From a virus: a DNA stretch of 39,428 bases. Shown here in pieces: positions 35,263 to 39,428 of this stretch. The stretch's first letter is position 1; each line of letters starts with the position of its first letter. The stretch covers positions 1 through 39,428 of the IMG/VR virus record IMGVR_UViG_3300025674_000115. The stretch is one strand, 5' to 3'. The notes under the pieces were generated by a model. It was given only the letters and a program-made list of their open reading frames with translations, did no database searches and was not told the origin of the DNA. The position numbers and the translations under genes were made by a program.

Positions 35263-35604
35263 TCAGATAAGCTCTCGGAATGCCTTCCTGATCTTATCAC
35301 GTTTGCGAACTGCTGAGGGTAATAGAACCCAGAACACGTTGCGTTTGATCCTAACCCTTGTGACCTTACCTTGCCTCTCCATGGCTTTTAGAACACCATG
35401 GAAGCTTGTGCGGGGGATTGTATCATCAAACCCCAGATCGGCATGGAGATCGATCAGGCGGCGGCTGCGAGCTGGTGACTTAGCAAGCTGCCTCAGGATG
35501 GCAGCTTCGATTTGCTGGCGGGCTGTACGGTTGAACATCGGAGGAATCCCGTTGACTTGCTTACAATAGAGCATGATGGGGGTCTTGCGACCCCCCTGTA
35601 ACAT
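35263..35604 (-). CDS. Putative winged-helix DNA-binding protein
   Basis: This frame encodes up to 113 aa from an ATG that overlaps the upstream stop as TAATG. Codons 3-9 of that start lie in a GC hairpin, so the ATG at 35574 or at 35538 (MFNRTARQQIEAAILRQLAK) may be used instead. From there, DLHADLGFDDTIPRTSFHGV followed by LKAMERQGKVTRVRIKRNVF reads like a helix-turn-helix with a beta wing, as in small phage regulators. Basic C-terminus (RKRDKIRKAF). It could regulate genes nearby, including those with the repeat-linked promoters, but that is speculation. Confidence 0.6.
   Translation of the reverse strand: MLQGGRKTPIMLYCKQVNGIPPMFNRTARQQIEAAILRQLAKSPARSRRLIDLHADLGFDDTIPRTSFHGVLKAMERQGKVTRVRIKRNVFWVLLPSAVRKRDKIRKAFRELI
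35578..35595 (-). repeat. GC hairpin at end of DUF7227-like gene
   Basis: GGGGGTC-GCAA-GACCCCC on the minus strand, 8 bases after the stop at 35604. There is no T-run, so it is probably not a simple terminator. It overlaps the start of the next gene and could affect its translation. Confidence 0.6.
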
Positions 35605-36275
35605 TACGAAACAATCTCATTCACTGTCTTTTTAGCGTTACCATGTGCAGGGAAAGCTATAATAAACTCTCGGTCGGATTGTTGACACAAACCACAAGTC
35701 TTGCAGGTTACATTCTCGTGGATTGTTGCAGGGCAGGTGATAACTTTACGACCCGATTCTGTCTTGTAGAATCTATCGGTCTTGCTAGAGTTAACAACAG
35801 CAACTGCTGGAATCTTATGCTCCGACATTACTTTGTCGGCAACTTCTACCGACTCAGTGCTAACGTTGACCGTGAATCCTGCAGCGTTTGCATACTTAAT
35901 CACACCCAGGTTAGTTTCAGTCAACGGGTGATGAGTGTAAGTATAACCTTTGCGACCACGGTTAGCCTCAGCCAACTCTACTACTTTGTTGCCGTCGATT
36001 ACACCGTCAGAGACAACTGGCAGGTCACCAGATACATTGTGACGCCACAATTGTCCCCGTTGAAGTTTACGAACAAGCTTTAAGAATTCAGCCCATTCGT
36101 GACCACGTTCGCCTGCAGATACCTTGCCCCAGTGAATATTCTGGGGGCCAGATTTAGCGTAGCAACCCTTAAAGTAGAAAGGGCAGCCAGTCCAGCAGGT
36201 AGAACGGTCGGACGTGGTTGTGGGAATTGCGCCCGTCTTAGCGTTGCTGCTGATAGGGGTGAAAGCGGTAAGCAT
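35604..36275 (-). CDS. DUF7227-like conserved phage protein
   Basis: This 223-aa protein starts MLTAFTPISSNAKTGAIPTT and has CWTGCPFYFKGCYAKSGPQN, a Cys pattern I recall from DUF7227-type phage proteins. Then come WRHNVSGDLPVVSDGVIDGN, RGRKGYTYTHHPLTETNLGV and a C-terminal TCKTCGLCQQ segment. Cys residues near both ends suggest metal or Fe-S binding. No activity is known to me. The gene looks more GC-rich than the structural genes and resembles genes of siphophages, so recent transfer is possible. It has GAGG seven bases upstream and a TTGACG-N18-TATCTT promoter. Confidence 0.8.
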   Translation of the reverse strand: MLTAFTPISSNAKTGAIPTTTSDRSTCWTGCPFYFKGCYAKSGPQNIHWGKVSAGERGHEWAEFLKLVRKLQRGQLWRHNVSGDLPVVSDGVIDGNKVVELAEANRGRKGYTYTHHPLTETNLGVIKYANAAGFTVNVSTESVEVADKVMSEHKIPAVAVVNSSKTDRFYKTESGRKVITCPATIHENVTCKTCGLCQQSDREFIIAFPAHGNAKKTVNEIVS

Positions 36276-36298
36276 TGGAATGCCTCAGCGACTCCCAT

Positions 36299-36328
36299 AA
36301 GATACCAACGGATCAGGCAAGCCGTCAA
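36299..36328 (-). promoter_or_regulatory. Sigma70-like promoter of DUF7227-like gene
   Basis: TTGACG (36328-36323), 18-base spacer, TATCTT (36304-36299) on the minus strand, about 24 bases before the ATG at 36275. The -10 region continues TATCTTATGG, like the TAGTCTTATG of neighbouring promoters. Confidence 0.6.
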
Positions 36329-36379
36329 CCCCCTGACCCATTGGAGATCCTTATGGGTCTTATAAGATATTGTGTTGTT

Positions 36380-36592
36380 TCAAATTGTTGCAGCTTCCAT
36401 AAGATCGTCCAGAACCTCATTATTATAGAGATCCAGGATCTCATCTTTCATATCTTCTTCACTGGCAGAATCATAAGCATCCATTAGGAGATCATGTGCC
36501 ATTTGCATTAACGTATCCATATCCATATCGTCAATAATCTTTTCACAATAATCATACTTAAGTTTGGCAAGTTGCTGAGTGTTCAGAGTCAT
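36380..36592 (-). CDS. Small acidic helical protein
   Basis: This 70-aa protein starts at the ATG at 36592 (MTLNTQQLAKLKYDYCEKII). The frame is open to 36649, but that extra part is the promoter (TTGACA-N17-TAGTCT). It contains many Asp/Glu residues (DDMDMDTLMQMAHDLLMDAY, SASEEDMKDEI). No domain is recognised. It could be a small host-takeover or regulatory protein, given its own host-like promoter; this is inference. Confidence 0.68.
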   Translation of the reverse strand: MTLNTQQLAKLKYDYCEKIIDDMDMDTLMQMAHDLLMDAYDSASEEDMKDEILDLYNNEVLDDLMEAATI

Positions 36593-36620
36593 GTCAACTA
36601 GATTTGTCTGGGACTTCATA

Positions 36621-36649
36621 AGACTACCAACTAGATTCGGATTTGTCAA
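36621..36649 (-). promoter_or_regulatory. Sigma70-like promoter of 70-aa gene
   Basis: TTGACA (36649-36644), 17-base spacer ending GAATCTAGTTGG, TAGTCT (36626-36621) on the minus strand, continuing TAGTCTTATG. The ATG at 36592 lies about 28 bases downstream. It has no inverted repeat upstream. Confidence 0.7.
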
Positions 36650-36864
36650 GTGGATGCAATCATACGATAATCTAATGATTCAATCAGCCAACCAGTAGCA
36701 GCAGTGATCTCTTCTACAAGATCATCACCATCTTCGGCTTCCCACATGCTACCAAGAATCTCATCGTAAACTTCCTTTTGTTCTTCTTCAGGAAGTTCAT
36801 AAGAACCGTGTGTCTCTAGGCAACCAGTGAAATCGAACTTGATCTCAGTGACTTGATAGATCAT
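36646..36864 (-). CDS. Small acidic protein
   Basis: This 72-aa protein starts at the ATG at 36864 (MIYQVTEIKFDFTGCLETHG). The frame is open to a TTG at 36897, but that stretch is the promoter. It reads as a beta hairpin then helices (YDEILGSMWEAEDGDDLVEE, ITAATGWLIESLDYRMIAST). Strongly acidic, no known family. Its promoter shares the layout of the next gene's promoter, so the two may be co-regulated. Confidence 0.66.
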   Translation of the reverse strand: MIYQVTEIKFDFTGCLETHGSYELPEEEQKEVYDEILGSMWEAEDGDDLVEEITAATGWLIESLDYRMIAST

Positions 36865-36887
36865 TGGACTGATTTGAAGACCCCATA

Positions 36888-36946
36888 AGACTATCAACTA
36901 GATCAGAGCCTGTCAATGGTCTTGTGCCAGTTTCTAAACTGTCTAC
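36888..36946 (-). promoter_or_regulatory. Sigma70-like promoter with upstream inverted repeat (copy C)
   Basis: TTGACA (36916-36911), 17-base spacer with GATCTAGTTG, TAGTCT (36893-36888), continuing TAGTCTTATG, on the minus strand. Six bases upstream of TTGACA is a degenerate copy of the inverted repeat (plus strand TGTGCCA-N10-TGTCTAC, 36923-36946). The ATG at 36864 is about 24 bases downstream. Confidence 0.65.
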
Positions 36947-36999
36947 CGAAGGTTCTTTTTGTCCCTGGCTGTCTTATAGTAGAGGTAGAATCTTATAAG

Positions 37000-37051
37000 T
37001 TTTCCACAGTTTCCACAGATTCCACAGGTTTTTCCACAGCCCTGTGGAAAA
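37000..37051. promoter_or_regulatory. Cluster of five DnaA-box-like motifs
   Basis: TTTTCCACA at 37000-37008 and 37030-37038 on plus, and at 37043-37051 on minus, are perfect. GTTTCCACA at 37009-37017 and GATTCCACA at 37018-37026 are near matches. The last two perfect sites form an inverted repeat TTTTCCACAG-CC-CTGTGGAAAA. Confidence 0.7.
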
Positions 37052-37077
37052 CTATAAGACTACTGAGACTCTCCCCT

Positions 37078-37101
37078 TGTGCCACTTCAGAAACTGTCCC
37101 A
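37078..37101. repeat. Inverted-repeat copy D
   Basis: TGTGCCA-N10-TGTCCCA on plus. There is no TTGACA at the usual 6-7 base distance. A weak minus-strand -35 (GTGGCA) would overlap it, 17 bases from a TAGTCT -10. Confidence 0.6.
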
Positions 37102-37121
37102 GTCTCAACTAGATTCTTATA

Positions 37122-37217
37122 AGACCTGAACTAGACTCGGAGGGTGTCAAGTGGGAATGTGCCAGTTCTTATAGTGTCACAGCGGGTCTTGACAAAACGG
37201 CGGTCTTATGATAGGGC
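37122..37217. promoter_or_regulatory. Bidirectional promoter element around inverted-repeat copy E
   Basis: The inverted repeat TGTGCCA-N10-TGTCACA (37158-37181) is flanked by TTGACA at exactly seven bases on both sides: minus strand at 37150-37145, plus strand at 37189-37194. Seventeen bases beyond lie AGGTCT (37127-37122) on minus, continuing AGGTCTTATAAG, and TAGGGC (37212-37217) on plus. The -10 boxes are weak. Confidence 0.55.
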
Positions 37218-37244
37218 GCAGCCCAAGACAACGATAAGATCGCA

Positions 37245-37252
37245 TATTTATA
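37245..37252 (-). promoter_or_regulatory. TATAAATA late-promoter motif in the intergenic block
   Basis: A perfect TATAAATA on the minus strand, within the AT-rich part of the candidate origin. There is no gene start just downstream on that strand, so it may be a chance match in AT-rich DNA, or it may start a transcript through the origin. Confidence 0.35.
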
Positions 37253-37279
37253 AGACTTTTATGAGACGTTATAGAATAC

Positions 37280-37291
37280 AAACATATGTTT
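37280..37291. repeat. Perfect palindrome AAACATATGTTT
   Basis: A 12-base palindrome in the AT-rich segment, followed by a T-run and TTTAAACATTTAAAG. It may be an easily melted element of the origin. Confidence 0.6.
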
Positions 37292-37307
37292 TTTTAAACA
37301 TTTAAAG

Positions 37308-37325
37308 TTTTCCACAATTTCCACA
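37308..37325 (+). promoter_or_regulatory. Second pair of DnaA-box-like motifs
   Basis: TTTTCCACA (37308-37316, perfect) followed directly by ATTTCCACA (37317-37325, one mismatch). With the cluster at 37000-37051 it flanks the AT-rich segment. Confidence 0.65.
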
Positions 37326-37352
37326 GGTTTCTCCGTAAATGTCTTCAAACCC

Positions 37353-37841
37353 TCAAATAAGATAGTCAATATTCAATACAATTCTTAACCCTTCATCAGT
37401 ACAAGAACTCCCAGTATGACTACATTCTCCAGGAAATAAGACTGCTCTATTAGCCACAGATTCTACCTTCCGCGTCTTATCCTCAAACACCGTATAACCA
37501 TCATTACTATTCAAATATAAGATACAAACCCTATGCTTATCTTTTAGATCAACATGAAATTGTTTCTGTCTTATACTATCAGTTCTAGGAGTAGCATTGA
37601 TCTTCATTCTATACAAAGTATGATCCTTAGCATTAGGAATATACTGATCATAGACATCATGAACATACTTATAGTATTGAGATCTTATTTCATTATTAAA
37701 ATAAAGGAGATGATAGAATTGTGAATCATTATCTCCTTTATACACACTGTAATTATTATAAAACCATGGAAGATCTTCTACCATAAGAGTCAGACTATTA
37801 AAATACTCTTCTGGGAGAAAGTTATCAATAACTTCAATCAC
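37353..37841 (-). CDS. 2OG-Fe(II) oxygenase family protein
   Basis: This 162-aa protein (MIEVIDNFLPEEYFNSLTLM) has the double-stranded beta-helix signature of the 2OG-Fe(II) family. The H-x-D pair is in KQFHVDLKD (H96, D98), the distal His in GECSHTGSS (H142), and the 2OG-binding Arg in EGLRIVLNI (R153). All expected ligands are present. Such phage oxygenases are common in cyanophages; substrates are mostly unknown. The start is GTG at 37841, overlapping the 51-aa gene's stop by 8 bases. Confidence 0.85.
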   Translation of the reverse strand: MIEVIDNFLPEEYFNSLTLMVEDLPWFYNNYSVYKGDNDSQFYHLLYFNNEIRSQYYKYVHDVYDQYIPNAKDHTLYRMKINATPRTDSIRQKQFHVDLKDKHRVCILYLNSNDGYTVFEDKTRKVESVANRAVLFPGECSHTGSSCTDEGLRIVLNIDYLI

Positions 37842-37989
37842 TATACCTATAATGATAAGATGGGTTTGCTAGTGGATATAACTCATGCATAATAACATGC
37901 AGATCTTCGTATAGTTTTTTGTCTTCTGCATTTTGCAATTGATAAGATCTTACTGCTTCGTAGACCTTTTTATACTGTTCAGTTGTCAT
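37834..37989 (-). CDS. Small hypothetical protein
   Basis: This 51-aa protein (MTTEQYKKVYEAVRSYQLQN) is helical and charged, ending with an aromatic-rich PSYHYRYSD. It overlaps the HNH gene by 11 bases upstream and the oxygenase gene by 8 bases downstream, as expected in a packed phage operon. No function is recognised. Confidence 0.6.
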   Translation of the reverse strand: MTTEQYKKVYEAVRSYQLQNAEDKKLYEDLHVIMHELYPLANPSYHYRYSD

Positions 37990-38455
37990 TGTTTTCTTTT
38001 AGATAAAGTTTTCTCCAGGCATTGTTTTTCTTTGGGGTCACATACTGTAGATTATCAATCCTATTGTCATGTGGATTATCATTGATATGATCTATAACAA
38101 CAGTGTCCCTTACCCATTGTTTAAAAGAATCAGGAGCACTATCCCAATCATCTCTCAATTCATCTGGTGGATTTTGGTCTACTGGTTTAAATGCCCACAT
38201 GACCAATTGGTGTATCTGATATGTACCAGCAAAGGTTTTACCATCACCACGATAATCATCTAAGATAAGATCTTTGGGTTTTGATAACTTAATATCAGAA
38301 TGTCCACCTCGACCAGCGCTGTTGTCTCGTGCTCTGATCTTTAAAATACGTTCCTTGCCACCTTTGGTTGACAATACTCTACCATGATCAGACACATAAT
38401 AATAAGGCAACCTAACCCCACGAATACTTACGGGTTTCCAATTCTCATTCTTCAT
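37979..38455 (-). CDS. HNH endonuclease with NUMOD4-like N-terminus
   Basis: I use the ATG at 38455 (MKNENWKPVSIRGVRLPYYY), giving 158 aa; a longer frame to 38485 overlaps the upstream gene. Residues 6-28 (WKPVSI ... YVSDHGRVLS) are a NUMOD4-type motif. Residues 119-146 (VVIDHINDNPHDNRIDNLQY, VTPKKNNAW) form an HNH_3 motif with catalytic His and Asn residues. Such proteins are usually free-standing homing endonucleases that drive spread of their own gene among related phages. It is inserted without breaking a neighbour. Confidence 0.88.
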   Translation of the reverse strand: MKNENWKPVSIRGVRLPYYYVSDHGRVLSTKGGKERILKIRARDNSAGRGGHSDIKLSKPKDLILDDYRGDGKTFAGTYQIHQLVMWAFKPVDQNPPDELRDDWDSAPDSFKQWVRDTVVIDHINDNPHDNRIDNLQYVTPKKNNAWRKLYLKENNDN

Positions 38456-38651
38456 CTTCCACAGGAACCCACATATCATTCTCAAATTGTTGGAACAACC
38501 GATATCTTTGGGACATCAACTGTTCCTTCTCTTCAGTAGTATGACGCTTTCCTTCTCCTACTGTTGTCACCCATTGTCCATTGTTGCCCAGATAAGTGTC
38601 TGGTGCCTTACTGTGCTGTAGACCTGAGATGGATTTTAGTACCCATTTCAT
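38445..38651 (-). CDS. Small hypothetical protein
   Basis: This 68-aa protein (MKWVLKSISGLQHSKAPDTY) has LGNNGQWVTTVGEGKRHTTE and a helical end (KEQLMSQRYRLFQQFENDMW). An AAAGGAG ribosome-binding site lies 8 bases upstream. It overlaps the HNH start by 11 bases and is overlapped by the 45-aa membrane protein. Function unknown. Confidence 0.68.
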   Translation of the reverse strand: MKWVLKSISGLQHSKAPDTYLGNNGQWVTTVGEGKRHTTEEKEQLMSQRYRLFQQFENDMWVPVEDEE

Positions 38652-38745
38652 TGTTCATTCTCCTTTGTGGCTGTTGGTATCTATCAATGATGTTAATCGC
38701 TATAAGAAGCATTAACCCTGCTATCGGTAATACAAACTGTCTCAT
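38608..38745 (-). CDS. Small single-pass membrane protein
   Basis: This 45-aa protein (MRQFVLPIAGLMLLIAINII) has one hydrophobic helix at residues 4-20, then a basic polar tail. Its ATG overlaps the stop of the preceding gene as TAATG, indicating translational coupling. It overlaps the next gene by 44 bases. No known family. Confidence 0.55.
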   Translation of the reverse strand: MRQFVLPIAGLMLLIAINIIDRYQQPQRRMNNEMGTKIHLRSTAQ

Positions 38746-39290
38746 TAGAATATACACCCTATATTATAAGATATCGTAACCTTATTAGCAGGTGATGGGT
38801 TCACATAATGCAATAATGTAGACGGAAATAAGATTACATCACCTTCTTGCACATCATCCATAACTTTGGTATTATTGAACAACGGATGATCATGATGATT
38901 CACAAATGCTGTTGTGTTCTTTCCTTCCAAATGCAACAGATAAATGCCCGAAAATACTCCCTTTGGTCGATGATTATGTACCTCTTGATATTGCCCAGGT
39001 ACATAAGAATTATACCACATTTCTTGGATATTTGACTCCTTGGGCATTTGGATGGTATCCTGTAAATCCATTAACATTAAATCTAATGGATTCCAGACAA
39101 CCTGATTCAAGAAATACTCATTATGAAAGAATGTCTTATTCTCTCCATAACTACTCGTTACATCACAATTCCAACTGGATTTCTTTTTATCATCAGCATC
39201 AATATGTGGCATCATGAGACGTTTAATCTCCTCATGCTCTTGAACTCGTCCAGTCCAAATATAGTGATTGGGGAATACAAACAAACTCAT
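38745..39290 (-). CDS. Putative 2OG-Fe(II) oxygenase-fold protein (TIGR02466-like)
   Basis: This 181-aa protein has an EVHNHRPKGVFSGIYLLHLE segment with H105 and H107 as likely iron ligands, GDVILFPSTLLHYVNP with H161 as distal ligand, and KVTISYNI (K170 replaces the usual Arg). The layout matches the uncharacterised 2OG-oxygenase-like family I know as TIGR02466/CHP02466, common in cyanophages. The H-x-H instead of H-x-D is a difference from the first oxygenase; the product may not be a standard hydroxylase. Start ATG at 39290 overlaps the upstream stop as ATGA. Confidence 0.75.
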   Translation of the reverse strand: MSLFVFPNHYIWTGRVQEHEEIKRLMMPHIDADDKKKSSWNCDVTSSYGENKTFFHNEYFLNQVVWNPLDLMLMDLQDTIQMPKESNIQEMWYNSYVPGQYQEVHNHRPKGVFSGIYLLHLEGKNTTAFVNHHDHPLFNNTKVMDDVQEGDVILFPSTLLHYVNPSPANKVTISYNIGCIF

Positions 39291-39428
39291 AAGATCTCAA
39301 AACAAACAGAATTAAATCGACCAATAATACCTTTCAACTCTATCTTGGTATGAGACGTGTGTACTTCTACATTGGAAACAGTATAAATGTGATCAATGAT
39401 ACACATATAAGGTCTATCATTGTTCCCC
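39287..39428 (-). CDS. Partial hypothetical protein (C-terminal end)
   Basis: An open frame enters from the right edge and ends at 39287 with an ATGA overlap onto the next gene. The visible 46 residues include RPYMCIIDHIYTVSNVEVHT and ELKGIIGRFNSVCFEIL. The overlap supports it as a real gene. No family is recognised from this part. Confidence 0.5.
   Translation of the reverse strand, partial: GNNDRPYMCIIDHIYTVSNVEVHTSHTKIELKGIIGRFNSVCFEIL

Larger units (their letters stand above)
36865..37352. other. Candidate replication origin block
   Basis: About 490 bp without a gene, between a minus-strand oxygenase-like gene and a small acidic gene. It holds a cluster of TTTTCCACA DnaA-box-like motifs, an AT-rich segment (about 37236-37307), three copies of the inverted repeat, two host-type promoters in opposite directions and one TATAAATA motif. 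Cyanobacterial DnaA boxes are reported as TTTTCCACA. An origin is inferred from these features; no experiment is implied. Confidence 0.5.

Noticed and set aside
36593-36897. Longer N-termini for the two small acidic proteins (from 36649 and 36897)
   Set aside because: The added residues are encoded by TTGACA-N17-TAGTCT promoter sequence in both cases, so ATG starts downstream were chosen.

Overview
The window is a piece of a T4-like cyanomyovirus genome (a tailed phage of marine Synechococcus or Prochlorococcus). The evidence is a near-complete tail, neck and packaging module in cyanophage T4-like order on the minus strand (gp25, gp6, a giant gp7-position protein, gp8, a DUF4815 baseplate protein, small tail proteins, gp13, gp14, gp15, gp16). 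It also has T4-type late promoter octamers (NATAAATA), two 2OG-Fe(II)-oxygenase-fold proteins, a phage glycosyltransferase and an HNH endonuclease. I saw no tRNA, CRISPR array, IS element or photosynthesis gene.

Layout, read along the minus strand from right to left. (i) 37353-39428: a compact run of overlapping small genes with two 2OG-oxygenase-like proteins, an HNH endonuclease with a NUMOD4-like N-terminus, and three small ORFs, mostly joined by ATGA/TAATG overlaps. (ii) 36865-37352: a non-coding block of about 490 bp. It holds cyanobacterial-type DnaA boxes (TTTTCCACA), an AT-rich stretch and palindromes, and reads as a candidate replication origin. (iii) 33384-36864: an accessory region of small genes (a DUF7227-like protein, a putative winged-helix protein, acidic and coiled-coil small proteins, a small membrane protein). 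It looks more GC-rich than the structural genes over much of its length. Its gaps carry host sigma70-like promoters with a shared architecture, a dispersed inverted repeat (TGTGCCA-N10-TGGCACA), a 10-12 bp repeat (AACTAGATTC) and GC-rich hairpins after genes. (iv) 32732-32843: a divergent promoter region. One plus-strand gene (32844-33383) ends in a strong terminator; the glycosyltransferase leads the minus-strand structural cluster. (v) 1-32731: the structural cluster, with genes nearly end to end and late-promoter motifs ahead of several of them.

How the parts work together: gp25, gp6, gp7-like, gp8 and the DUF4815 protein build the baseplate wedge. gp13 and gp14 form the neck, gp15 caps the tail, and gp16 is the small terminase that starts packaging. 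The 384-aa and 106-aa proteins downstream of gp16 share a duplicated domain and may be virion-associated. Small proteins between the known genes are probably assembly factors or minor virion parts, but this is inference.

The strongest candidates for something undescribed are the DnaA-box/AT-rich block with its bidirectional promoter element, and the modular promoter/operator family that recurs only in the accessory region. Functional names come from reading the sequence, with no database search.
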